DNA of 10,880 nucleotides from Acidobacteriota bacterium (GTDB lineage Bacteria; Acidobacteriota; Terriglobia; Bryobacterales; JACQDG01): the NCBI GenBank assembly GCA_016201185.1, contig JACQDG010000401.1, positions 1-10,880 of the forward strand, read 5' to 3'. The notes beneath the pieces are model-generated. The model was given only the letters and a program-made list of their open reading frames with translations. It had not been told where the DNA came from and made no database searches. This document shows positions 1 to 6,933 of this stretch, piece after piece. Numbering within the stretch: position 1 is the stretch's first letter; every line of letters begins with the position of its first letter. The translations under genes and the position numbers were made by a program.

Positions 1-33
1 CAGGTACTGCAGGAACGCCCTTGAAAGCAGCAT
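1..33 (-). other. Possible start of a further gene (partial, weak)
   Basis: On the minus strand an ATG at 33-31 opens a frame that stays open to the window edge for 11 codons, reading MLLSRAFLQYL. No convincing Shine-Dalgarno lies before it. If the promoter-like sequence at 45-73 is real, transcription would begin only a few bases ahead of this ATG, so the message would be nearly leaderless. Eleven codons are too few to identify a product, and the true start may lie beyond the edge. Confidence 0.2.
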
Positions 34-44
34 GTCTGAGTTTC

Positions 45-73
45 AGTGTAGCCAGGGCGTCCGCCAATTTCAA
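45..73 (-). promoter_or_regulatory. Sigma-70-like promoter reading out of the left edge
   Basis: Directly after the stop codon of the TolC-like gene, the minus strand carries TTGAAA (73-68, five of six matches to TTGACA), exactly 17 bases, then TACACT (50-45, four of six matches to TATAAT). This is good spacing in a GC-rich background. It would start transcription near position 38, heading left, and serve a gene beyond the window. A chance match is possible, because single promoters predicted by eye are unreliable. Confidence 0.4.
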
Positions 74-1375
74 CTACCGCAGCGCTGCCAGCAGGCCCCC
101 GGTCTCGCGCAGCAGGTTGAGACGGGCCTTGTCGGCGGCAGTCTGGGCGTCGTAGAAGGCTTCCCAACTCTGCGATTCGGCGATGCGCGCTTCTTCCACC
201 TTGCGCAGCGCGATGCGGCCTTCGTCGTATTGGGCCAGCATTACGGTCAGGGTCTCGCGGGCCAGGTCCAGCTCCAGGCGCCCCACCTCGCGGGACGTCT
301 CGGTCTGGCGCACCTCCCGGAATAGCCGGCGCGTCTCCAGCGAGATCCCCGCCCGGGTCGCGGCGATCCGCAGGTTGGTCTGGGCGATTTCCGTCTCGGC
401 CTGCCCCACCCGGGCGGAAATCTGGGCGCGGGCGAACAGCGGCAATTGAAAGGACATGCCGAGCTGCCCGTTCTGCCGCTGGAAAGTCTTGAAGAAATCC
501 TCGTAATTGTTGAAGCGGCCAAACAGAGCGAACTGCGCCACCAGATCGATGCGCGGGTAATGGGTGGCCTTCTCGGCTTGAACCTGGTAGCGCTTGGATT
601 GCAGAATTGTCTGCAGCCGCTTGATCTCTTTGCTGTTGGCCAGCGCCGCTGCCACGGCAGCGTCCTCGTCGTCCGGTAGCTTGGTCTTGGAAGGCAGTTC
701 GCTTTCCACCGGGATGACCCGCAGCCCCTCGCCCAGGCCCAGGTCGCCGCGCAGGCTTTCTTCGAGGAGATCCACGTGAGCTTGCAGATCCTGCAGCCGG
801 GAGCGGGCCTTGGCGGTCTGGACCCGCGCCTTACTCGCTTCCAGTGGAATTTCCCGCCCCGCCTGCACCAGGTCCTCCACCAGATGCTCCACACGAGTCA
901 GCGATTCGAGCTGGCGGGTCAACGCATCCAGAGCCCGCGTAGCACGCTCGAAATCCAGGTACGCGGCGGCCACCCGGTAGGCGATCTCCTCGGCCTTGGC
1001 GTCGGTCGAGTGGGCCGCGGCCTTGGCCATCTCGCTCGCCTCCTTCACCCGGAACGACTGGGGCCGGTTGTAGATGTATTGCGTGCCGTAGGCCTGAAAG
1101 ATGGAGGGCGCCGAGCCTTCAATCGACAGCGGAAACCCGTTGCTGAAAGCCAGGCCGGAGCCCACCGCCACGCGCGGCACATAGGGCGACCGCGCCTCGT
1201 TCACCGCCTGCCGGGCCTTCTGTTCATCCAGGCGCGCCAGCAGGTAATCGGGATTCTGGCGCAGCGCCAGATCTACGGCCTGCTCCAGGGTCAGCGACCG
1301 GTATTCCACGCGGGGCGCCGCCCCCGCTGCGGCCGCAAAAAGTAATGCCAGGTATTTCCAGAAGGGAGTTTTCAT
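74..1375 (-). CDS. TolC-family outer membrane efflux protein
   Basis: A 433-residue outer-membrane factor that would form the exit duct of a tripartite pump. It begins with a signal peptide (residues 1 to about 20, a hydrophobic stretch ending AAAAGAA). Two outer-membrane-efflux repeats follow, at about 30-215 and 236-430. The first opens with the typical SLTLEQAVDLALRQNPDYLLA. Both repeats are long alternating helices rich in Ala, Arg, Glu and Gln, as in TolC coiled coils. The length is normal for the family. It is the last gene of the efflux operon, directly after the MacB-like permease. I chose the ATG at 1375 because AGGT at 1385-1388 lies 9 bases ahead of it. An in-frame ATG at 1384 would add three residues and overlap the permease stop. 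No Cys follows the signal peptide, so it is probably not a lipoprotein. The cargo cannot be told from sequence. Confidence 0.9.
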   Translation of the reverse strand: MKTPFWKYLALLFAAAAGAAPRVEYRSLTLEQAVDLALRQNPDYLLARLDEQKARQAVNEARSPYVPRVAVGSGLAFSNGFPLSIEGSAPSIFQAYGTQYIYNRPQSFRVKEASEMAKAAAHSTDAKAEEIAYRVAAAYLDFERATRALDALTRQLESLTRVEHLVEDLVQAGREIPLEASKARVQTAKARSRLQDLQAHVDLLEESLRGDLGLGEGLRVIPVESELPSKTKLPDDEDAAVAAALANSKEIKRLQTILQSKRYQVQAEKATHYPRIDLVAQFALFGRFNNYEDFFKTFQRQNGQLGMSFQLPLFARAQISARVGQAETEIAQTNLRIAATRAGISLETRRLFREVRQTETSREVGRLELDLARETLTVMLAQYDEGRIALRKVEEARIAESQSWEAFYDAQTAADKARLNLLRETGGLLAALR

Positions 1376-1376
1376 A

Positions 1377-2579
1377 TTATTCATACCTAAGCGCCTCTGT
1401 CGGGTTGAGACGGGCGGCGCGGGAGGCGGGCAGGAAGCCGAAGATCACCCCCACGGAACAGGACACCAGAACCGCCGCCCCGATCGCGAGCGCCGAGATG
1501 GGAATCTCGAGGTTGGTGAGGAAGTGGCGCGCTACTAGCGGCACGGCCACCCCGGCGAAGATGCCTACCACCCCGCCAAGGAAGCTGATGGCTCCGGCCT
1601 CCAGCAGGAACTGATTCAGCACCTGGCGCCGCGTGGCCCCCATCGCCATGCGGATGCCGATTTCCCGCGTCCGCTCCGTGACCGTCACCAGCATGATGTT
1701 CATGATGAATATGCCGCTGATGGTCAGCGCGATGGCCGAGACCAGCAGCAGTACGATGGTCAAGGCAAAAGAAATTCGCCGGGCTGTGCTTAGCAGGTTG
1801 GCCAGATTGTTCACCTGGTAGAGTGCGCCGGGGTGGTGGCGGCTCGTCAGGATTTGCCGCACCTGCGCGGTAACCGCTTCCACTTCCGGCGCGGACCGGA
1901 CCGAAATATACAGGGGGTCCACCCGGTCCACTTGCGTGAAGTACTTCATCACCGTAATAGGGATCAATATCGACTCAGCCGAAACTTCCGACTGGCCGAA
2001 GGTATCGACCCCTTCGCGAAAGACGCCGATGGCGGTGAACTGCAGGCCGTGCACCTTGAGCACGGCGCCGATGGCATTCTGCGGCAAGCCGTAAAGCCTC
2101 CGTGCCAGACCCACAGTGAGCAGGCAGACCTTCTGCCGGCTGACCATCTCCTGAGCGTCGAAGTAACGTCCCGCTTGGATCACCAGGCGCCGCACGATGC
2201 GGTAATCCAGGTTCGAGCCAAGCACGGCTACTTCTTTTTCCCGGCCGTCCATCACCATGCGGTCGTAATTCTTCACCACGCCGGCGATGGCCGTGGCCTG
2301 CTCGCCAAGCCGGCGCCGCACGGCCTCGACGTCCTCCAGGTTGATGTAGTCGCTCTGCTGCTCGCCACCGGCGTTCCCGCCCGGCTCGTAGTAAGCGTAA
2401 ATCAGGTTGGAGCCCACCCCTTCGATCAGGCGCAGAACAAAAGCCCGGCCGGTGAGCGCCACCGTGACCACAATGATCACCGAAGCGTTACCAATCACCA
2501 TGCCCAGGCCGGTGAGAGAGGCGCGCAGCTTGTGGGCCCAAAGGGCCGCCAGGGCGAAGCGGATCGAGTCAAGAATCAT
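1377..2579 (-). CDS. MacB/FtsX-type ABC transporter permease (no ATPase domain)
   Basis: A 400-residue inner-membrane protein with the four-helix MacB/LolC plan. TM1 is about 22-42, a large periplasmic domain (MacB_PCD type) spans about 43-268, TM2 is 271-298, TM3 326-350 and TM4 363-384. Family signatures are visible: LTGLGMVIGNASVI in TM1, the cytoplasmic coupling stretch TERTREIGIRMAMGATRRQV at 301-320, and the C-terminal PASRAARLNPTEALRYE. Such permeases transmit ATP-driven movement to a periplasmic adaptor (mechanotransmission) rather than carrying substrate through their own membrane helices. E. coli MacB has an N-terminal ATPase; this protein lacks one, so a separate LolD/MacB-like ATPase is needed, and none is encoded nearby. 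It lies 27 bp after the TPR gene. I chose the ATG at 2579. A TTG at 2585 is a possible start two codons earlier, and no strong ribosome binding site decides between them. Confidence 0.9.
   Translation of the reverse strand: MILDSIRFALAALWAHKLRASLTGLGMVIGNASVIIVVTVALTGRAFVLRLIEGVGSNLIYAYYEPGGNAGGEQQSDYINLEDVEAVRRRLGEQATAIAGVVKNYDRMVMDGREKEVAVLGSNLDYRIVRRLVIQAGRYFDAQEMVSRQKVCLLTVGLARRLYGLPQNAIGAVLKVHGLQFTAIGVFREGVDTFGQSEVSAESILIPITVMKYFTQVDRVDPLYISVRSAPEVEAVTAQVRQILTSRHHPGALYQVNNLANLLSTARRISFALTIVLLLVSAIALTISGIFIMNIMLVTVTERTREIGIRMAMGATRRQVLNQFLLEAGAISFLGGVVGIFAGVAVPLVARHFLTNLEIPISALAIGAAVLVSCSVGVIFGFLPASRAARLNPTEALRYE
1385..1388 (-). promoter_or_regulatory. Ribosome binding site deciding the TolC-like start
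   Basis: The minus strand reads AGGT here, inside the last codons of the permease gene. It is 9 bases before the ATG at 1375 but touches the alternative ATG at 1384. This spacing favours the downstream start and suggests translational coupling between permease and outer-membrane factor. Confidence 0.45.
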
Positions 2580-2606
2580 CTGCAAAGGAGGCGCCCCCAG
2601 GCCGGC

Positions 2607-3380
2607 TCACAATTTCCGAAGCAGGGCCTGCACTTCCGAAGGCGGAGGGTCATCGGGGTTGCGAGCGGCGCGCAGATAGCGCTCGAGCAGCAGGCGGGCC
2701 CGCCCCGGGTCTCTCTTCGCAAGCGCCAGTTCCTTGCCTCGGGCGAAAAGCAGGTCGGGTGAATCCGGATTCAGCTTTGCGGCCCGGTCGAACAACTCGT
2801 CCGCCTCGGCGTAACGGCCCCGCTGGTAGAGGAAGGAAGCCAGATCCAGCAAGCGGCCGATCTTGTCCGGCTCCAGCGCCAATGCCCGGCGCAGTTCCCC
2901 CTCGGCCCCGGCGTAATTCTTCTGCTTGGTGAGGATGGCGGCCTGCGCCCGGTGGCCTTCGGCCGGGCTCAACTTGGCCAGCCGGGAGGCGATCTCCTGG
3001 GCTTTGTCTTCCCCGCCCCCCACGAAGCCCGGCGCCTCCAGATAGAACTCCAGTAGATCGGAAAGGGCCTGGATGTTGTTGCCATCCAGCTCCACGGCTC
3101 GCTCGAAGGAAGCGCGCACCTTCCTGGCCAGACCCAGGGCGCGCAGGCGGTTGACCCGCTCGGCCCGCCGGCCGTAAGCTCTCCCCAGCCAGAGATAGTA
3201 TGCGGAAGCGCCCGGCTGGGCGGCGACGGCCTTGTCGAAAAGCTCGATGGCGCGCTCGTAGTTTTCTCCGGTATAGGCCTGGACGCCCTGCTCAAAGAGG
3301 GCCGCCCCATCCTCGGCCTTCACGCCGGGCAGGACCGCCAGAGCCGCCAGCAACGCCAGTTTCGCGGCCCCGGCCTTCAC
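2607..3380 (-). CDS. Exported TPR-repeat protein of the efflux operon
   Basis: A 257-residue protein starting with a signal peptide (residues 1-22, KAGAAKLALLAALAVLPGVKA), so it probably acts in the periplasm or attached to an envelope surface. TPR-like helical repeats follow. ALFEQGVQAYTGENYERAIELFDKA (about 27-51) and the stretches at about 144-170 and 175-205 fit the TPR pattern best. The motif APGFVGGGEDKA at 116-127 resembles one I recall from other bacterial TPR proteins of similar size. No catalytic residues are evident; TPR proteins usually bind partner proteins. The start is a GTG at 3380, whose bases overlap the adaptor's TGA stop (GTGA, 3377-3380). AGAGGT at 3387-3392 precedes it by 6 bases. 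The frame stays open further upstream, but that part is the wrong frame of the adaptor gene. Its place between adaptor and permease suggests an accessory role in the pump, which is inference. Confidence 0.8.
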   Translation of the reverse strand: MKAGAAKLALLAALAVLPGVKAEDGAALFEQGVQAYTGENYERAIELFDKAVAAQPGASAYYLWLGRAYGRRAERVNRLRALGLARKVRASFERAVELDGNNIQALSDLLEFYLEAPGFVGGGEDKAQEIASRLAKLSPAEGHRAQAAILTKQKNYAGAEGELRRALALEPDKIGRLLDLASFLYQRGRYAEADELFDRAAKLNPDSPDLLFARGKELALAKRDPGRARLLLERYLRAARNPDDPPPSEVQALLRKL

Positions 3381-4591
3381 TGCTGCACCTCTGGCCGCAC
3401 CCTTTGTCCGGGAAAGAAGGCCCGGTCGCCGGGCAGTATCACGACCTGGTCTTCCCTGAGTCCGTCGAGTACCTGGACGCGGGTAGCATCGTAGATGCCA
3501 AGCTTCACCGGCTGGCGAGCGATGAACCCTCGGGCGTCGGCCAGCAGGACGTAAGTTTTGTCGCCTTGCCGCAGCACGGCCTCGCGCGGAACGGCCAGGG
3601 CGTTCGCGGCCGCGCCGGTGACGATCTCGACATTCACCGTGACATTCGGCAGCAACCGCCGCTCGGGATTGTTGATGGTGCAAAGCACCTCGCCGACGCT
3701 GCGGGCGCCGATCGCTTCCACCTCCGAGGGCAGCCGCTGCACCGAGCCCTGCCAGGAAAGCCCCGGCAGCCCGTCCCAGGTAATGCGGACGGCCTGCCCC
3801 ACCCGGACCCGCCCCAGCTCCGGCTCATCCACCAGCAGCCGGACACGCACCTTGTCCAGCGCCCCGATTTGGGCCACCAGTTCGCCGCTGTTGTAATATC
3901 CGCCGGGGCGGAGCTGCAGTGAATAAAGGGTTCCGTCGACCGGGGCGCGGATGGCCGTGAAGCGCAGATTGTTGGTCGCCTGGGCCACGGCCGCTTCGGC
4001 TTGGCGGATGCGGGCCTGCACCCGTTGGCGATCCTCCGGACCCAAGAAGGCGCTCCGCTTTCGCTCCAGCGCGTTCAGTTGCGCCTGGGCGCGGTAAAAG
4101 CGCTGCCGGTGTTCCTCCAGCTCCACGCGCGGCGCCGCCTTGCGCTCCACCAGCCGTTGCAGCGAGGCGATCTCCTTCTGCGCCGCTTCCTGTTCCATGC
4201 GCGCCCGGACGATGGCCGCTTCCAGATCGGCCACCTCGGCGGCGCTGCCGCCACGCTCCAGCAGGGCCTGGTCGGCGCGGGCGATCTCCAGTTGAGCCTG
4301 GGCCTGAGCCAGCGCCGCCCGCGCGGCGGAATCGTCCACCACAGCCAAATCCTGACCCCGCCGTACCTGGTCGCCTTCCTTCACCTCCACCCGCTCGACC
4401 AGCAAGGGAACGCGCACATGCACATCGTAGCCCTCCAGCGGTTCCACTTTGCCGTTGGTGGTGAGCAGCTGCACCAGGCTTACCCGCCGGACCGCCGCCG
4501 CGCGCGCCTCCGGCGGATCGGAGCGCCGGGCGTAATAGACCAGCCCCGCCCCCAATGCCAACCCCCCGACGATCAGAATGTAGCGTTTCAA
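3377..4591 (-). CDS. HlyD/MacA-type periplasmic adaptor (membrane fusion protein)
   Basis: A 404-residue adaptor linking an inner-membrane transporter to a TolC-type duct. Residues 4-21 form one N-terminal membrane anchor. The first half of the lipoyl domain is about 55-86 (VPLLVERVEVKEGDQVRRGQ). A long alpha-helical hairpin, rich in Ala, Glu, Gln and Arg, spans about 88-205. The second lipoyl half is about 207-245 (IRAPVDGTLYSLQLRPGGYY). A beta-barrel domain (about 246-325) and a membrane-proximal domain (about 330-400, ALAVPREAVL and PGDRAFFPGQRV) complete the MacA layout. The start must be a TTG at 4591: it directly precedes the anchor, no in-frame ATG occurs before the hairpin, and the ribosome binding site is weak. 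That may keep expression low. It lies 37 bp after the exported protein of unknown function and overlaps the TPR gene by 4 bp. Pairing with a MacB-like permease and a TolC-like protein supports a MacAB-TolC-like export system; the substrate is unknown. Confidence 0.9.
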   Translation of the reverse strand: MKRYILIVGGLALGAGLVYYARRSDPPEARAAAVRRVSLVQLLTTNGKVEPLEGYDVHVRVPLLVERVEVKEGDQVRRGQDLAVVDDSAARAALAQAQAQLEIARADQALLERGGSAAEVADLEAAIVRARMEQEAAQKEIASLQRLVERKAAPRVELEEHRQRFYRAQAQLNALERKRSAFLGPEDRQRVQARIRQAEAAVAQATNNLRFTAIRAPVDGTLYSLQLRPGGYYNSGELVAQIGALDKVRVRLLVDEPELGRVRVGQAVRITWDGLPGLSWQGSVQRLPSEVEAIGARSVGEVLCTINNPERRLLPNVTVNVEIVTGAAANALAVPREAVLRQGDKTYVLLADARGFIARQPVKLGIYDATRVQVLDGLREDQVVILPGDRAFFPGQRVRPEVQQ

Positions 4592-4628
4592 TCCGGTTGC
4601 ATCCGTGCGGCCCGTCGACAGCCGGAGA

Positions 4629-5408
4629 TTAAGGCTTCCGGTAGGCGAAATCCCAGACCTGGAGATTCATCTTGTCCTTCGTAAACTGCACCACGGCGTA
4701 CTCGCCCGGCTCGAGCGGCTCTACCGGCCAGATCTTGTAAACGCCCGGCGCCAGTTGCTGGCGGAAGACCTCGACTTCCTTCTGCTCCTCGATAACATCC
4801 TTGCTGATGGGAATGATGGTGAGATCCTCAACGATGCGCGAGCCCTTCTTAGGGGTCAAGCGGATAACGCCAAACCGCTCCACCTTGTCCAGCCGGATGT
4901 AAAACTGCGGCGCCGGCGTGTGGATCACGAAGGCCGAACGCGGCCCTTCGAGCTCCACCGTGGCTTTCCCGGTGACAATCGGAACAGGGGCCATGGCCTT
5001 CAGCACCGACCGCCGCTTGTTCCCCTTCGTCTTGGGCTCACCCTGCTTCAGCGGCGTGACCTGCTCGTCGTTCACCCAGTAAACGCCGTCGTCGAGCGGC
5101 ACTTTGTGCAGTTCCGTGCGGCCTTCGCGCTCCGCCTGGCGATCGACCTTGTCTTCCTCGGCGCGCTGCCGGCGCTGCTCCTCCAGCCGTTTCTGCTCGG
5201 CGCGAGTGCGGTCCAGATCGAACAGCTCCAGCGGCGCTTCTTCCCATTCGCCCCGCTCCAAACTGTAGAAGCGGACCCGGTCTTCCACTACCTGGTATTC
5301 CCGGACCAGGTGATGCGAGCCGTCTTTCAGGTAAAGACGGACGTTGGCCGCCGAAAGCAGCCCCACGGCGAGGAGCGTGCCTCCAAAGAGCTTGCACCAA
5401 TTTCGCAT
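4629..5408 (-). CDS. Exported protein of unknown function heading the efflux operon
   Basis: I do not recognise a named family. The 259-residue product begins with a signal peptide or membrane anchor (MRNWCKLFGGTLLAVGLLSAA, residues 1-21). Next comes a small beta-rich segment (NVRLYLKDGSHHLVREYQV, about 22-40, continuing to about 65). A highly charged Arg/Glu/Gln helix, probably a coiled coil, follows at about 66-95. The C-terminal part is beta-rich (about 100-259), including APGVYKIWPVEPLEPGEYAVVQF, a motif like those in Ig-like or carbohydrate-binding-like folds. No catalytic motif is evident. It is 37 bp upstream of the adaptor and reads the same way, so it is likely co-transcribed. The start is uncertain: ATG at 5408 gives the cleanest signal peptide, ATG at 5420 adds four residues, and a GTG at 5489 would add an implausible extension. 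None has a clear ribosome binding site. An envelope role is inferred from the signal sequence and context. Confidence 0.75.
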   Translation of the reverse strand: MRNWCKLFGGTLLAVGLLSAANVRLYLKDGSHHLVREYQVVEDRVRFYSLERGEWEEAPLELFDLDRTRAEQKRLEEQRRQRAEEDKVDRQAEREGRTELHKVPLDDGVYWVNDEQVTPLKQGEPKTKGNKRRSVLKAMAPVPIVTGKATVELEGPRSAFVIHTPAPQFYIRLDKVERFGVIRLTPKKGSRIVEDLTIIPISKDVIEEQKEVEVFRQQLAPGVYKIWPVEPLEPGEYAVVQFTKDKMNLQVWDFAYRKP

Positions 5409-5527
5409 GGCTGCTGTCATACACTTGGACGTATCGCGAGGCGCCAATGTTGCCGGCCCACCCAGGCCTTCCAGCGTCTCAGGATACACTAGAAGTTTAC
5501 CGTTTCCGGGCGCGGCCCGCTAACCCC
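5409..5527. promoter_or_regulatory. Divergent intergenic region (119 bp)
   Basis: This is the only sizeable gap in the left half. It must hold the start signals of both the minus-strand efflux operon and the plus-strand membrane-protein gene. The heptamer ATACACT occurs twice in the same orientation (5419-5425 and 5484-5490). Its TACACT part at 5485-5490 could be a -10 for the plus-strand gene, but no matching -35 is visible. For the minus strand TATGAC and TATCCT are weak -10 candidates. I cannot place either promoter with confidence. Confidence 0.4.
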
Positions 5528-6238
5528 ATGACACCTGCCACCCATGCCGCCGTTGGCGCCGCCATTGCGAGCCGGACACGAAACCTGAGCTTGGCCCTGG
5601 CGCTTTCTTTCGGGTCGCACTTCGTGCTCGACAGCATCTACCACTTCGAAGCCTTCTACCCGCTTTCCGTCCCCGAGAAGTGGAGCTACGCGGGCACCAT
5701 GCTGACCCTGCTGGCCGCGCTGACGGCGCTGGGCATCCCTGTGGCGGCATGGAGCTTGCGAAAGGATCGCGAAGCGTGGTTGTTCGCCGGCTATGCCTTT
5801 CTCATGTGTGCCTTGCCCTTCGAATGGCGTCCGGCCTGGCGCTTAACCTGGGCGATTCTGCTGGCGGGGACGTGGTGGGCCATCAGCCCGTCCGCGGCAG
5901 TCCGGCGATGGGTCTTGTGCGGCTTTGTCTCCTATCTGCCTGACGTGTTGAAAGGCCTGCTCACGCCGGTCGAAAGCCTCCACGAAGCCATGCACTACAG
6001 ATCGAGCCTGGATCTGGGCGACTGGATATCCCTGCTGGCCCGCGGCCGTTGGAAGCTGCACGTCAACTACCGCATCTACGATCCCTGGTATCAGCTCGGC
6101 TACGCGCTGGAGATCCTGGTGGAGGGGGCGATCCTCTTCGGCTCGTTCTACCTGCTTGCCCGGCGGCCGTCAGTGGCAGATCTGGCCGCCGTCCACCACC
6201 AGGCTGATCCCGTTGACAAAGGAAGCCTCGTCGGATAA
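5528..6238 (+). CDS. Small polytopic membrane protein, DUF457/YdjM-like (tentative)
   Basis: A 236-residue hydrophobic protein with about five or six membrane segments (roughly 21-38, 53-75, 84-98, 105-119, 126-145, 195-211). The N-terminus MTPATHAAVGAAIASR, with a His at position 6, and the following GSHFVLDSIYH (H31, D35, H39) resemble the DUF457/YdjM family, annotated as putative membrane-bound metal-dependent hydrolases. YLPDVLK (D139) and HEAMHY (H152, H156) could supply more ligands, but no activity can be claimed. I chose the ATG at 5528 because it matches this N-terminal pattern; an earlier ATG at 5447 would add 27 unlikely residues. There is no obvious Shine-Dalgarno. The last 22 residues (from about 215) are encoded opposite the end of the dehydrogenase gene and look unlike the rest (VHHQADPVDKGSLVG), as if an earlier stop had been lost. 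Confidence 0.7.
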   Translation: MTPATHAAVGAAIASRTRNLSLALALSFGSHFVLDSIYHFEAFYPLSVPEKWSYAGTMLTLLAALTALGIPVAAWSLRKDREAWLFAGYAFLMCALPFEWRPAWRLTWAILLAGTWWAISPSAAVRRWVLCGFVSYLPDVLKGLLTPVESLHEAMHYRSSLDLGDWISLLARGRWKLHVNYRIYDPWYQLGYALEILVEGAILFGSFYLLARRPSVADLAAVHHQADPVDKGSLVG

Positions 6239-6919
6239 AAGGAAGGCCACGCAGGAGGCAACTTCTTCGGGCCGGCCAAAGCGCCGCATCGGTATCTTCT
6301 GGTGATAGGCAGAGACGAAGGCCGCGTCTTCCTGGAGCCTGGCGCTCAGTTTGGTCTCAATGAAGCCCGGCGCCACCGAGTTCACGCGAACGCCCAGGGG
6401 CCCCAGCTCCGCCGCCATGGTCTTGGTCACGCCGACCACTCCAAACTTGGAGGCGTTGTAGGCGGTCAGCATCTCCTCCCCGACCAGGCCGTTGGTGGAG
6501 GAAATATTGACGATGGCGCCGCGCCGGCGCGCCGCCATCCCACGCGCCGCCTCGCGGGAGCAATAGTAAAGCCCGGAAAGATTGATTTCGAGCGTGCGTC
6601 GCCAATCTTCATCGCTGGTTTCGGTGCAGGAGGCTACGGGCGCGATGCCGGCCGCGTTCACCAGGCCATCCAGAGCGCCGAACTCGGCCTCCATCCGCGC
6701 AAATACCGCCTTCACCTGGCCGGAATCGGCGACGTCGAGAAAGAGGAAACGCGATTGGGGATGGCGAAGCTTGGCCGCCAGCATCTCGCCTCCCGCGCGG
6801 TCAATATCGGCCACGAGCACGCAGGCCCCGCCGGCGTCCAGCACGCGGCAGATCGCCGAACCTATGTCGCCAGCGCCTCCGGTAACGAGAATGTTGCGGT
6901 TTTCGAAAGAATAGGCCAT
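6170..6919 (-). CDS. Short-chain dehydrogenase/reductase, FabG-like, probably NAD-dependent
   Basis: A complete 249-residue classical SDR. The Rossmann glycine motif is TGGAGDIG (13-20). Asp38 at the end of the second strand (VLVADID) is the usual sign of NAD(H) over NADP(H) preference. D62 and NAAG (88-91) are in place. The catalytic tetrad reads N113, S141, Y154 (YNASK) and K158, followed by the PG motif (184-185, VAPGFIET). The C-terminus FVNGISLVVDGG is typical of the FabG/glucose-dehydrogenase group. The substrate cannot be told: 3-oxoacyl-ACP reductase, sugar or alcohol dehydrogenase are all possible, and NAD preference makes a housekeeping FabG (normally NADPH) less likely. It is the third gene of an operon with an ABC-2 exporter, 12 bp after the permease. 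Its ribosome binding site overlaps the permease stop, so the two are probably translationally coupled. Its 3' end overlaps the convergent membrane-protein gene. Confidence 0.92.
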   Translation of the reverse strand: MAYSFENRNILVTGGAGDIGSAICRVLDAGGACVLVADIDRAGGEMLAAKLRHPQSRFLFLDVADSGQVKAVFARMEAEFGALDGLVNAAGIAPVASCTETSDEDWRRTLEINLSGLYYCSREAARGMAARRRGAIVNISSTNGLVGEEMLTAYNASKFGVVGVTKTMAAELGPLGVRVNSVAPGFIETKLSARLQEDAAFVSAYHQKIPMRRFGRPEEVASCVAFLLSDEASFVNGISLVVDGGQICH

Positions 6920-6927
6920 GCGTGGAT

Positions 6928-6933
6928 TCCTCT
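6928..6933 (-). promoter_or_regulatory. Ribosome binding site of the dehydrogenase, overlapping the permease stop
   Basis: The minus strand reads AGAGGA here, 8 bases before the dehydrogenase ATG (6919-6917). Its first two bases are also the last two of the upstream permease's TAG stop (6934-6932). This fixes the dehydrogenase start and points to coupled translation. Confidence 0.6.

Noticed and set aside
2583..2590. Perfect AAAGGAGG Shine-Dalgarno-like sequence on the plus strand
   Set aside because: No plausible start codon or gene follows it on that strand; it lies in the gap and start region of the minus-strand permease gene.
1833..2762. Long open frame (about 309 codons) on the plus strand opposite the permease and TPR genes
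   Set aside because: It mirrors two well-supported genes, crosses their boundary, and its translation is rich in His, Arg and Gln with no domain. Such antisense frames are expected in GC-rich DNA.
3381..3683. Upstream extension of the TPR gene frame to 3683
   Set aside because: This stretch is the adaptor's C-terminal coding region read in another frame. The GTG at 3380 has a ribosome binding site and is followed at once by a signal peptide.
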